64,000 nucleotides of DNA from Parapedobacter sp964498395 (GTDB lineage: Bacteria; Bacteroidota; Bacteroidia; Sphingobacteriales; Sphingobacteriaceae), in NCBI GenBank assembly GCA_964498395.1, contig CAZCHE010000002.1, positions 62,001-126,000 of the forward strand, given 5' to 3'. Positions within the stretch are counted from its first letter, which is position 1; the number at the start of each line of letters is the position of its first letter. The position numbers were made by a program, and so were the translations under genes. This document shows, in pieces, positions 43,951-53,400 of the stretch. A model generated the notes under the pieces. The model was given only the letters and a program-made list of their open reading frames with translations. It did no database searches and was not told the DNA's origin.

Positions 43951-44302
43951 CTTCTCGGATAATACCGCAACATCTTCCCGATATGACTACATCATTACCT
44001 CTCATATTCAACAGTGTATTTTATACACAATTAGAGCAATTCGTTGCGTGTGATTTGTAATCTTATTTTACTTATAATCAATATATTATTGTGTTTAATT
44101 TTTTTTGTTGAGCAATTATTTTTGCTGCGATGTAGCAATGTGTAGGCCGTAAATTTACCTTTCAGCGATATACATCACACCTTTGTATTGCAAACATAAG
44201 CAACCGTGAGTTGTCTTATGATTAACCAATTTTTCATCCGGCGTTAATCCGGATTGTAAAAGGAGTCTATATTAAGTAAGTAACCAATTTTAATTAATCA
44301 AC
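43951..44302 (+). other. 352-bp control region before PUL 2 susC
   Basis: This AT-rich stretch has no gene. It carries a perfect inverted repeat GTGTAT-TTT-ATACAC (44014-44028), a second short one, TTGCT and AGCAA spaced by 7 (44122-44138), and a -7-like CACCTTTG (44178-44185) with one mismatch. Its long leader of about 115 bases before susC could also hold an RNA-level control element, which I cannot identify. Confidence 0.55.
44014..44028. promoter_or_regulatory. 15-bp palindrome upstream of PUL 2, possible regulator site
   Basis: GTGTAT and ATACAC are perfect arms with a 3-base T spacer. The site lies about 150 bp before the -7-like element of susC and could bind the adjacent regulator. 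Confidence 0.4.
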
Positions 44303-47300
44303 ATGAGGAATTTATTTACTACATGCTGTTTGTTGATGATGGCCATGCTAGTGGGCCTATATGCTCACGGGCAGGAGGGAACAGTGAGTGGAAGGGTAAC
44401 CGATGCTGTAAGATCTGGAGGAATTCCGGGTGTCACGGTGATGGTGAAAGGCACATCAACGGCCTCGCAGACGGATGCGCTGGGCAATTACGTGATCAGG
44501 GCTTCGGGAAGTGATACCTTGATTTTTCGTTCGCTAGGTTTTGAAGCACAGGAGGTGCCGATTGCCAACCGGACAACGGTCGATGTGGTGCTCGAAGACC
44601 AAGGCACCGAATTAGAAGAGGTCGTGGTCGTGGGGTACGGTACGCAGCGCCAGCGCGACTTGACCACCGCGGTAACCACGGTGAGGGCGGATGATATTGC
44701 TAAAACCCCCAATGCGCAGGCCATGCAATCCCTGCAAGGGCGTGTGGCCGGTGTGCAGATCGTGAGCAATGGCGCACCTGGAGCCTCACCGACCGTAAGG
44801 CTTCGTGGTATTGGATCGTTCGAGGGCAATTCAGCACCACTTTATGTCGTGGATGGGATGTTTTTCGACAACATTGATTTCCTGAACCCAAATGACATCG
44901 AAACCATTTCGGTATTGAAGGATGCATCGGCATCGGCCATCTACGGTGTACGGGCCGGTAATGGGGTGATACTCATCGAAACGAAATCGGGTGCTTTCAA
45001 TAAAAGCGGTGAAATCGTTTACGATGGATACTATGGCATCCAGAATCCACAGAATGTGCTGAAGATGGCCAATGCGCAACAGTTTGTACAGTACATCAAC
45101 GAAACGGGAAGTGCAGCGGATATCGCATTGGTTCAGAATGCCATGCAACGCTATGGCAGGAGCCGCGTGGATCCGAATATCCCCAATGTCAATACGGACT
45201 GGTTTAACGAAATCATGGGGCCTGCACCGATTCAAAACCATAACCTTTCATTCAACGGGGGCAGCGAAAGTACCCGTTATTCGATTGGTGGCAGCTATTT
45301 CAGCCAAGACGGTCTGCTGAATGTGCAACGAAATGACTACCGCCGGATGAATTTCCGCGTTAAGGTAGATAGCAAGGTAAAGGATTGGCTGAATGTAGGC
45401 GGTAATTTTAACGTCAGCACGGCCCGCCAATTCAACGGCGAAAACACGGCTTGGTTTAATGCGTATTTTGCCGTGCCAATCTTACCGGTCCATGACGAGT
45501 TGAACACCGCTGCGACCCCGATTGGGTACGCCAATGCGCAGCAGATCGGCTACCGGGGTCGCCAAAACCCGTTTTTCGCACTGGAATACATCGACAACCG
45601 CAACCACGTGGCCAAGATGCTGGGTAATTTCCACGCCGAATTCAAACTCTGGGAGGATAAGCTCAAGTTCCGCACGCAGTATAACTATGGATTAAGCTTT
45701 GTGAATACGAGGCGGGTGGAATTTGAATACCATGACGGGGTGACACAGAACCAATCGGCCATCCGCCGCAGAAATACCTCAGACTATGATCAGGTGTGGG
45801 ATAATTTCCTGACCTACGACGATCAGTTCGGTAAGCATAACCTGAATGTGGTGGTCGGCCAATCCTACCGCAGCGAATACAGCGAACTGTTATTTGCACG
45901 CGGTACGGCTATCAATCCGGCACCTTCACGTGCAGCTGAACACTATTGGTACCTGCAGAATGCTACTAGCTTTGACGATGATAATATTGGTGATGCCAGT
46001 GATCCTGACTACAACTCTATAAATGCAAACCTGCAATTCCTTTCGTTTTTCGGCCGGGCGGCGTACAACTACGATGATCGGTATTTGCTATATGCGACCC
46101 TCCGTCGTGACGGGAACAACAAATTCCAGAAAACCTGGGGTAACTTTGCCACCGTGGGTGCCGGTTGGGTACTGTCACAAGAGGAGTTTTTCGATGTGCC
46201 CGGTATCAATTTCTTGAAATTCAGGGCATCGTGGGGGCAGTTAGGTAATGATGCTATCGGGCCTGCTGTTGGGCAACCTATTTTGGGTGAGATTGTGGGG
46301 GCTATCGATGGAGACCGCACTGTCGGCAGGCGGCTGATTCCTACTTATGACCTGATTACCCAATGGGAAACCACCGTGGAGAAAAACTTTGGTGTGGATG
46401 CCCAGTTCCTGAATAACCGACTTTCCCTTGAAGCGGATTATTTCATTCGCGATACGCGTAATTTGGCGGTTAGCATCATCCCTCCGCTGTTTGCTTCGGC
46501 TGAGCGCCGGAGCGTGGGTGAAATCAGGAACCAAGGGTTTGAGCTCAACCTCAATTGGCGTGATAACCTTTCCGAGGATTTCTCCTACAACATCGGCGGG
46601 AATATCGCTACGCTCAAAAATAAGGTGTTAGGGCTCGGCGGTGCCGATGGATTGAATGCCGGGTCGGCGGAGTTCCGCCAGCGTTCCATCATCGGGCAAC
46701 CCTATCAGGCATTCTTCGGTTACGAAGTGACCGGTGTGTTTGATACCCCGGAGCAAATCCAGGACACGTATAATGCAGATTTCATCACGGAAAAAAGCAT
46801 TGTGCCGGGCGACTTGATTTTCAAGGACCAAAACGGAGACGGTGTCATCGACGATAAAGACCGTGTGGTGTTAGGCTCATATCTGCCTGATTTCACCTGG
46901 GGAGCCAACTTGGGATTCCGGTACAAGAAGCTGGAGTTTGCGGCCTTACTGCAAGGGCAAACGGGGTATCACATCTTGAATCGCAAACGCGGAGAGATGA
47001 TCTTTACCAACGATACGAATATCGATGCTGATCTGGCGACAAATTTGTGGGCCGAAGGAAGGCCCTCGGCCAAGAACTATCCGTCAGCGTCGGGACTTCG
47101 TAGGGAGTGGAACCAAGTGATGAGCAGCTATTTCGTGGAGCAGGGGTCGTATTTCAGGCTACAGAACGTACGCCTTTCGTACTCGTTCCTTGGCAAGGAA
47201 ATCAACGGCGTGAAGTGGCCCGAAACACGACTGACACTGACCGCCGAACGCCCGCTCACTGTATTCAAATACAACGGATTTAATCCTGAAGTAGCCAACG

Positions 47301-47365
47301 GTGTGGATCGCGAGGTGTATCCAGTGCCAGCCGTCTATACATTGGGAGTGATGATCAAATTGTAA
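44303..47365 (+). CDS. SusC/RagA family TonB-linked outer-membrane transporter (PUL 2)
   Basis: The product has 1020 residues. A signal peptide (about 1-23, ending in YAHGQ) is followed by the regulatory beta domain (GTVSGRVTDAVRSGGIPGVTV), the hallmark EEVVVVGYGTQRQRDL, the plug domain (GVRAGNGVILIETKSG) and the barrel. The C-terminus ends in VYTLGVMIKL. It should import glucan fragments bound by its SusD partner, 18 bp downstream. It is the first gene of the PUL 2 operon of seven genes, all with short gaps of 8-24 bp. Confidence 0.96.
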   Translation: MRNLFTTCCLLMMAMLVGLYAHGQEGTVSGRVTDAVRSGGIPGVTVMVKGTSTASQTDALGNYVIRASGSDTLIFRSLGFEAQEVPIANRTTVDVVLEDQGTELEEVVVVGYGTQRQRDLTTAVTTVRADDIAKTPNAQAMQSLQGRVAGVQIVSNGAPGASPTVRLRGIGSFEGNSAPLYVVDGMFFDNIDFLNPNDIETISVLKDASASAIYGVRAGNGVILIETKSGAFNKSGEIVYDGYYGIQNPQNVLKMANAQQFVQYINETGSAADIALVQNAMQRYGRSRVDPNIPNVNTDWFNEIMGPAPIQNHNLSFNGGSESTRYSIGGSYFSQDGLLNVQRNDYRRMNFRVKVDSKVKDWLNVGGNFNVSTARQFNGENTAWFNAYFAVPILPVHDELNTAATPIGYANAQQIGYRGRQNPFFALEYIDNRNHVAKMLGNFHAEFKLWEDKLKFRTQYNYGLSFVNTRRVEFEYHDGVTQNQSAIRRRNTSDYDQVWDNFLTYDDQFGKHNLNVVVGQSYRSEYSELLFARGTAINPAPSRAAEHYWYLQNATSFDDDNIGDASDPDYNSINANLQFLSFFGRAAYNYDDRYLLYATLRRDGNNKFQKTWGNFATVGAGWVLSQEEFFDVPGINFLKFRASWGQLGNDAIGPAVGQPILGEIVGAIDGDRTVGRRLIPTYDLITQWETTVEKNFGVDAQFLNNRLSLEADYFIRDTRNLAVSIIPPLFASAERRSVGEIRNQGFELNLNWRDNLSEDFSYNIGGNIATLKNKVLGLGGADGLNAGSAEFRQRSIIGQPYQAFFGYEVTGVFDTPEQIQDTYNADFITEKSIVPGDLIFKDQNGDGVIDDKDRVVLGSYLPDFTWGANLGFRYKKLEFAALLQGQTGYHILNRKRGEMIFTNDTNIDADLATNLWAEGRPSAKNYPSASGLRREWNQVMSSYFVEQGSYFRLQNVRLSYSFLGKEINGVKWPETRLTLTAERPLTVFKYNGFNPEVANGVDREVYPVPAVYTLGVMIKL

Positions 47366-47383
47366 GCATTAAGGAAGAAAATT

Positions 47384-48916
47384 ATGAAAGCGATACGAAA
47401 TATACAGTACTACGCATTGGCCTTTTTTGGTCTCTTGTTCGGCGCATCGTGTAGCGGCCTGTTAGATGAGCCGCTTGAAAATCAGCAGGTCGTGGAGGGA
47501 ACCGATTATACCCGTTCTGAAGACATGGTCTTGTTGTTATATGGTGCCTATAATCAGTTGTACGACTTTGGATGGGAGGTTTTTCCGGTCATCAGCGTAA
47601 GGGGGGACGACATCGATGTCGGTGGACGGGGTGACCAACCGCTACTGGCCCAAACCGATAGCTTCCGGTATGACCGCAATTTCTGGGCACTTAATAACGC
47701 TTGGACCAGCATGTACAGCGACCTGATTTATTGGCAGGGAGCCATCGAGGAAATACAGAAATACCAGGAAGCAGGTGCCGATGCCACCGCCGCGCAACAA
47801 TACATTGCCGAAATCAAGGTGATGCAAGGGTTTGAGTTCCTGCAGATAGCGCGCCTTTGGGGCCGTATCTTGATTCCACCCTCGTCTCAGCCGTCAGAGC
47901 TGTTTAATGTGGAGTTATCCAGCTTTGAAGAAGTGATGCAACACATTTCGAACTTGATGGATGAAGCCATCCCGCTCCTGCCGACGGTAAGACCTAACCA
48001 ACGTTCGGACGTGCGTGGCGGGGTTACGCGCTTCACCGCGCTGGCCGTTAAGGCGATGGCCAATCTGGAATTGAAAAATTTCCAGGCGGCTGCCGATGCG
48101 ACCGGTCAAATCATCAGCAGTGGGTTGTTCAGGTTGGAACCCGATTTTTATCAGGTGTTTAAACTGAACGGCAAGCTGAATGATGAAAACCTGTTAGAGT
48201 TCCAATATTCAGATTATGGCACGGGGTCAGGAGCATCCAATAAGTTCCTATGGGATTTCTTCGGGCCGACCAGCTGGACACCCGCGAGAAGCGGTTCCAG
48301 CGGCGGATGGGGATTCTGGGAACCCAGCATGAAGTATATCCAGTTCATGCTTGATCGCGGCGAACGTGAACGCCTCGAGACGACCGTGATCTTTACGCCG
48401 GATGGCATCACCGATTTACGCAATGCGTATCCCAATACGCCAAGCTGGATAACAAATGTGACACCAGATGGTGACGTATTTAATAACAGTGTCCGGACAA
48501 AATTCTACAGCGGCAAGCACTACTGGCCTTCCACGATGCTTACGCCCGGGCGTACCGCTTATGGTGAAAACAAGAATTTCACTTGCATTCGGTATGCCGA
48601 AGTGCTATTGATGCATGCGGAGGCAGTGGTGAGCGGCGCTACCAGCTCGGCGATGACCGCAGATGCGGCGGTTAATGAGGTAAGAAGCCGGGCAGGGCTT
48701 GGTGCACTGAGCGGTGTAACCCTCGACCAAGTGCTCGATGAGAAAATGGCGGAGTTCGCCGCAGAATGGGGTATTCGGTTTTTCGATGTGGTGAGGCATG
48801 ATCGCACGTCTGAGTTGTCTTACGGCGGCCGCACGTACAACGCAGCCACCGATAGGTTCTTCCCATATCCGCTGGCGCAGCAGGATATCCTGCCACAACT
48901 GCGGGATGAAAACTAA
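47384..48916 (+). CDS. SusD/RagB family outer-membrane glycan-binding lipoprotein (PUL 2)
   Basis: The product has 510 residues. The lipoprotein signal ends at LLFGASC near residue 24. SusD features are the TPR-like core (EIKVMQGFEFLQIARLWG, RFTALAVKAMANLELKNFQAA), the CIRYAEVLLMHAEAV motif and the C-terminal EFAAEWGIRFFDVVRHDR helix. It pairs with the SusC upstream to capture glycan at the cell surface. The LamG lipoprotein gene follows after 24 bp. Confidence 0.96.
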   Translation: MKAIRNIQYYALAFFGLLFGASCSGLLDEPLENQQVVEGTDYTRSEDMVLLLYGAYNQLYDFGWEVFPVISVRGDDIDVGGRGDQPLLAQTDSFRYDRNFWALNNAWTSMYSDLIYWQGAIEEIQKYQEAGADATAAQQYIAEIKVMQGFEFLQIARLWGRILIPPSSQPSELFNVELSSFEEVMQHISNLMDEAIPLLPTVRPNQRSDVRGGVTRFTALAVKAMANLELKNFQAAADATGQIISSGLFRLEPDFYQVFKLNGKLNDENLLEFQYSDYGTGSGASNKFLWDFFGPTSWTPARSGSSGGWGFWEPSMKYIQFMLDRGERERLETTVIFTPDGITDLRNAYPNTPSWITNVTPDGDVFNNSVRTKFYSGKHYWPSTMLTPGRTAYGENKNFTCIRYAEVLLMHAEAVVSGATSSAMTADAAVNEVRSRAGLGALSGVTLDQVLDEKMAEFAAEWGIRFFDVVRHDRTSELSYGGRTYNAATDRFFPYPLAQQDILPQLRDEN

Positions 48917-48940
48917 TTGAATGACTAAAAAGCTAGTGAA

Positions 48941-50014
48941 ATGAAAAGATTCAATCTACTGTCTGCCGCCGCCATGCTGCTCATTGTTTCGGCATGCCAA
49001 GACGGCTATATCGACGATATTAAACCGGTAGATCCGGGAACGGACAACACTGCACCTGTGGTAACCATTGGGTATCCTTCAAACCCCTTGATACTCATTC
49101 CATTCACGGATGAGTCTACCCAGATCAATTTCGAGTTTGAGGTACGTGACGACATCGAAATCACGTCGATTGCCATCGCGCTCAATGGAACCAACTTAGA
49201 AACATACGGCGATTTCAAGGATTTCCGACGGGTAGCTACTACGCATACCAGCGAAACCTTGGAGTTAGGTGAGTATTCCTTTTCGGTGACAGCAACCGAT
49301 GCCTCGGGAAAAAGCACCACCGAAACCTTCGATTTCGAAATCAGCAACGTATACCAGGCTAAGTACGCCGGCGAAATTTTCTATATGCCATTTGAGGGTG
49401 ATATAAACTTGGATTTGCTTGAGAACCTCACTGCTGACCGGGTCGGTAACCCAAGGTTTGCGGCAGGTAAATCTGGACGTGCTTATGCAGGTGCTACCGA
49501 TAGCTACCTGACGCTGCCAGCGGAAAGTTTCATGAATGAGGAATTCAGCGCCTCGTTTTGGTATAAAGTGAATGCTACACCTGATCGAGCGGGATTGCTG
49601 ACCATCGCGCCCCCCGATCCCACCAACAACAATCGAACCAGCGGTTTCCGTTTGTTCCGGGAAAATGCAGGAGGTAAACAACGTATTAAACTGAATGTAG
49701 GTAATGGTGAGGCCGATAACTGGTTTGATGGTGGAGCCGCTGCCGACGTGGATGCCGACGCGGATTGGGTACACGTAGCATTTACGATCGCGGGAGATCG
49801 TTGTGCGGTTTACATCAATGGGGAAGTAGTGAGCCAAGGCGACTATCCGGGCGTGAGCTGGGCTAATTGCACGAGTTTGTCTATCGGATCGGGGGCGCCC
49901 AATTTTACCGAGTGGGGCCACCTATCTGACTTGAGTTTATTCGATGAATTGCGAATTTTTAACAAGGCGTTAACGCAGGAAGAGATAACCCAGATTTTTG
50001 AAGACGATAATTAA
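48941..50014 (+). CDS. LamG-domain surface lipoprotein, putative glycan-binding protein
   Basis: The product has 357 residues. A lipoprotein signal ends at LLIVSAC (about residue 19). Residues of about 35-130 form an Ig-like domain (APVVTIGYPSNPLILIPF, GEYSFSVTATDASGKSTTETF). Residues of about 150-350 form a concanavalin/LamG domain (EFSASFWYKVNATPDRAGLL, DWVHVAFTIAGDRCAVYING, LSIGSGAPNF). It takes the place of SusE/SusF-type proteins in the operon, so glycan binding at the surface is likely. No catalytic motif is visible. The call of function rests on position and domain type. Confidence 0.85.
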   Translation: MKRFNLLSAAAMLLIVSACQDGYIDDIKPVDPGTDNTAPVVTIGYPSNPLILIPFTDESTQINFEFEVRDDIEITSIAIALNGTNLETYGDFKDFRRVATTHTSETLELGEYSFSVTATDASGKSTTETFDFEISNVYQAKYAGEIFYMPFEGDINLDLLENLTADRVGNPRFAAGKSGRAYAGATDSYLTLPAESFMNEEFSASFWYKVNATPDRAGLLTIAPPDPTNNNRTSGFRLFRENAGGKQRIKLNVGNGEADNWFDGGAAADVDADADWVHVAFTIAGDRCAVYINGEVVSQGDYPGVSWANCTSLSIGSGAPNFTEWGHLSDLSLFDELRIFNKALTQEEITQIFEDDN

Positions 50015-50035
50015 TCCCCTTGTTTGAAAATAGCT

Positions 50036-52021
50036 ATGAAAGTGAGCGTACCGATTCGGATACTTTATTTCGTCGTTGCGGTTGGGTTACTGCTGGGCTG
50101 TAAGAAAGATCCGAATGTCGGTACGCTTTCCCTTTCTCGCGTGTCGATTGGTGATGTGGAACTGTCCTTGGACGGTGCCGTGACGGAGGATTTGCCACTT
50201 GACCGGAGCATCACACTGGTATTCTCGCAGGTAGTGGATCAGGAAAGTGCCGAGCGCGCGATACAGCTTAAGCGGTCCGGAGAACCTGTTTCGATTTCCC
50301 TCAGTTTTCTTTCCGGCGGGAGCACCGTGGTCATTGTGCCCAATGGCCCATTGACCAGCAATGAAACCTATACCATTGACCTGTCGGCAAGCCTCGTAGG
50401 GAATGGAGGAAGCCGTTTCCAAGCGACCAGTATCTCGTTTAAAACGCAACTGGAAGACTTACGCGTGGTCTCCACCACGATAGGCGGACAGGCTGTCAGT
50501 GATCTTCCGGTTTATATCGATGTACCGCTTGACTTAGCCCTGGCGCTAACATTTTCGGTACCCGTGGATGAAAGTACACTGCACGATGCCATTAACTTGG
50601 CGGGTAACGCAGGTACGGCAAACCTGACGTTCGCACTGAACGATGACAAGCGGGTACTGACACTGACCAGTACGCAAGCACTCAACGATTTGGCCAAATA
50701 CGAACTAACGATTTCCGATGATCTGAAAGGTATTGGAGGAGAAGGATTTTCAGCACTAAATCGAACGATTTACACCACACATGACCCGACGCCCAAATTC
50801 CCTGTAATCGCTGACGAGGCACTGCTTACCCTGGTGCAACAACAGACATTCAAGTACTTTTGGGATTTTGCCCATCCGGCCAGTGGCATGGCCCGTGAGC
50901 GGAATACGTCAGGCGATTTGGTGACCAGCGGAGGGTCGGGTTTTGGTATCATGGCATTGATCGTGGGCATAGAACGACAGTTCATTTCACGGAGTCAGGG
51001 GATCGAGCGTATGGAACAAGTGGTGGGCTTTTTGGAAACAGCCGATCGCTTCCATGGGGCTTGGTCACACTGGATTAATGGCAATACCGGCGCCGCGATG
51101 CCCTTCAGTGCAAATGACAATGGGGGCGATTTAGTGGAAACCTCGTTATTAATGCAAGGGTTGCTTACTTTCAGGCAATACCTCAATGCATCGGTGGCCG
51201 AAGAGCAGGCATTGATCAAACGCATCAATGGGCTATGGGAGACCGTGGAATGGGATTGGTATACGCGGGGCGGACAAGATGTGCTGTACTGGCACTGGTC
51301 GCCCGATAAGGAGTGGACGATGAATTTGCCGATACGTGGATGGAATGAAAGTTTGATTACCTACATGCTCGCGGCAGCGTCACCCACACACGGTATTTCC
51401 AAAAGTGTGTATACCGATGGCTGGGCCAGAAATGGATCCATGCAGAATGGCGAGTCATACGAAGGGCTTACATTACCCTTGGGACCTGCATACGGTGGAC
51501 CGCTATTTTTCAGCCACTATTCCTTTTTGGGAATCGATCCGCGCGGCTTGAGCGATGAATACGCGAACTACTGGACGCAGAATGTAAACCACACCCTGAT
51601 TAACCAGCGCTATTGCATCAACAACCCAAAGAGCTATCCGGGTTATAGCGAGGAATGTTGGGGGCTTACTGCCAGTGATAACCACCAAGGGTATTCAGCG
51701 CATTCGCCCACGAATGACTTGGGGGTCATCACGCCCACCGCAGCACTGTCCTCGTTTCCCTATGCGCCAGAAGCATCAATGAAAGCGTTGAAATTCTTTT
51801 ATTATACCATGGGCGATAGGCTTTGGGGGCCTTATGGCTTCCGTGACGCATTCAATATCTCCGAAGGCTGGGTGGCCGATTCATACCTAGCCATTGACCA
51901 AGGGCCAATCATCATCATGATCGAAAACCATCGTACGGGACTGCTTTGGGAGTTGTTTATGAGTGCTCCGGAAATAAAGGAAGGAATGCTTAAACTGGGT
52001 TTTAACAGTTCAAATTTGTAA
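50036..52021 (+). CDS. GH144-like glucanase (glucoamylase-family fold) with two Ig-like domains, lipoprotein
   Basis: The product has 661 residues. A lipoprotein signal ends at GLLLGC. Two Big_5-type Ig domains (about 25-135 and 140-250) precede the catalytic domain (about 260-661), which belongs to Pfam glycoamylase PF10091. Known members of this family that were assigned to GH144 cleave beta-1,2-glucan to sophorose-type oligosaccharides. Conserved parts are LLTLVQQQTFKYFWDF, GGSGFGIMALIVGIER, GGDLVETSLLMQGLLTF and WHWSPDKEWTMNLPIRGWNE. Its neighbour is a paralogue without the Ig domains. The start is the ATG at 50036, not the TTG at 50024. The endo- or exo-mode is not known from sequence. 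Confidence 0.88.
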   Translation: MKVSVPIRILYFVVAVGLLLGCKKDPNVGTLSLSRVSIGDVELSLDGAVTEDLPLDRSITLVFSQVVDQESAERAIQLKRSGEPVSISLSFLSGGSTVVIVPNGPLTSNETYTIDLSASLVGNGGSRFQATSISFKTQLEDLRVVSTTIGGQAVSDLPVYIDVPLDLALALTFSVPVDESTLHDAINLAGNAGTANLTFALNDDKRVLTLTSTQALNDLAKYELTISDDLKGIGGEGFSALNRTIYTTHDPTPKFPVIADEALLTLVQQQTFKYFWDFAHPASGMARERNTSGDLVTSGGSGFGIMALIVGIERQFISRSQGIERMEQVVGFLETADRFHGAWSHWINGNTGAAMPFSANDNGGDLVETSLLMQGLLTFRQYLNASVAEEQALIKRINGLWETVEWDWYTRGGQDVLYWHWSPDKEWTMNLPIRGWNESLITYMLAAASPTHGISKSVYTDGWARNGSMQNGESYEGLTLPLGPAYGGPLFFSHYSFLGIDPRGLSDEYANYWTQNVNHTLINQRYCINNPKSYPGYSEECWGLTASDNHQGYSAHSPTNDLGVITPTAALSSFPYAPEASMKALKFFYYTMGDRLWGPYGFRDAFNISEGWVADSYLAIDQGPIIIMIENHRTGLLWELFMSAPEIKEGMLKLGFNSSNL

Positions 52022-52029
52022 CTGAAAAC

Positions 52030-53388
52030 ATGAATTTTATTAAGATAACAACGTTTTTTTCGATATTGCTGCTGTTGAGTGTGGCGGGGTGCACCAGTTC
52101 GTTTCAGAAGTCCACACAAGAACGAAAAACACTTTCCGACGATTCCTTGCTTACCTTAGTGCAACAACAAACCTTTCAGTATTTTTGGGACGGAGCCGAA
52201 CCGGTATCGGGCCTTGCCCGCGAACGGATCCATATCGACGGTGAATATCCGCAAAATGACCGGGATGTGGTGACCATTGGAGGGAGCGGATTTGGGTTGA
52301 TGGCTATTTTGGTTGGCATCGAACGTGGCTTTATCTCCAGGCAAGAAGGGCTAGAACGCTTTAGCCGGGTCATTGATTACCTCGAACGCGCTGACCGCTT
52401 CCACGGTGCGTGGCCGCATTGGCTCTACGGGCCTACTGGAAAGGCGAAACCCTTTAGTAAAGACGACAACGGTGGCGACTTGGTGGAGACGGCTTTCATG
52501 GCGCAGGCATTGATTTGCATAAGGGAATATTTCCAGCAAGGCAGCGAAGCTGAAAAGGCATTAGCGGCTCGTGCTGACGAACTTTGGAAAACCATCGAAT
52601 GGGATCATTACCGGCAGGGAGGGCAAAATGTCCTCTACTGGCATTGGAGCCCTACCGCCGGATGGGCTGCTAATCACCCCATCAGAGGGTATGACGAGTG
52701 CCTGATCACCTATATATTGGCGGCATCGTCACCTACTCACGGCGTACCGGCAGAAGTGTACCACGAAGGATGGGCACGCCGAGGAACCATCGCATCTTCC
52801 GCTACACGCTATGATTTCCCCATTGGTGTTAAGCACAATGTTGCCGATAGCAACGGTGTCGGTCCATTGTTTTGGGCCCATTACTCTTACTTGGGTTTAG
52901 ATCCCCGAGGGTTGAAGGATCGCTATGCCGATTATTGGGAAGTAAATACCAGCCATGCACGCATCCACCGCGAACATGCCATCCGTAATCCAAAAGGGTT
53001 TGACGGATATGGGGAGCACGCTTGGGGATTTACGGCCAGCTACTCGGTAAAAGGATATTCCGCCCACCATCCGGACAATGACTTGGGGGTGGTTTCACCG
53101 ACGGCCGCATTGGCATCATTCCCATACACACCGGAGTACAGCATGGAGGTCATCCGATACCTGTATGATGAATTGGGCGATAACGTGTGGGGTAAATATG
53201 GTTTCTATGATGCCTATAGCGAAACGGAAGATTGGTTCCCGCAGCGCTACCTAGCCATTGACCAAGGACCTATTGTGGTGATGATTGAAAACCACCGCAG
53301 TGGATTGTTGTGGAAACTGTTTATGGGCGCCCCCGAGATTCAGGAAGGCTTGAAAAAAATAGGGTTTGAAAGCCCGAAATTAAATTAA
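52030..53388 (+). CDS. second GH144-like glucanase (glucoamylase-family fold), lipoprotein
   Basis: The product has 452 residues. A lipoprotein signal ends at LLLSVAGC. The catalytic domain begins near residue 38 (DSLLTLVQQQTFQYFWDG) and shows the same blocks as its upstream paralogue, such as GGSGFGLMAILVGIER, DNGGDLVETAFMAQALICI, WHWSPTAGWAANHPIRGYDE and LAIDQGPIVVMIENHRSGLLW. The tandem of a domain-rich and a compact copy suggests division of labour between surface and periplasm or between chain lengths. It is 8 bp after its paralogue. Substrate beta-1,2-glucan is inferred from the family. Confidence 0.88.
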   Translation: MNFIKITTFFSILLLLSVAGCTSSFQKSTQERKTLSDDSLLTLVQQQTFQYFWDGAEPVSGLARERIHIDGEYPQNDRDVVTIGGSGFGLMAILVGIERGFISRQEGLERFSRVIDYLERADRFHGAWPHWLYGPTGKAKPFSKDDNGGDLVETAFMAQALICIREYFQQGSEAEKALAARADELWKTIEWDHYRQGGQNVLYWHWSPTAGWAANHPIRGYDECLITYILAASSPTHGVPAEVYHEGWARRGTIASSATRYDFPIGVKHNVADSNGVGPLFWAHYSYLGLDPRGLKDRYADYWEVNTSHARIHREHAIRNPKGFDGYGEHAWGFTASYSVKGYSAHHPDNDLGVVSPTAALASFPYTPEYSMEVIRYLYDELGDNVWGKYGFYDAYSETEDWFPQRYLAIDQGPIVVMIENHRSGLLWKLFMGAPEIQEGLKKIGFESPKLN

Positions 53389-53400
53389 GTGACAACAGAG

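Noticed and set aside
49265..49921. 218-codon frame antisense to the LamG lipoprotein gene
   Set aside because: The plus-strand gene has signal peptide, operon position and domains; the antisense frame has none.
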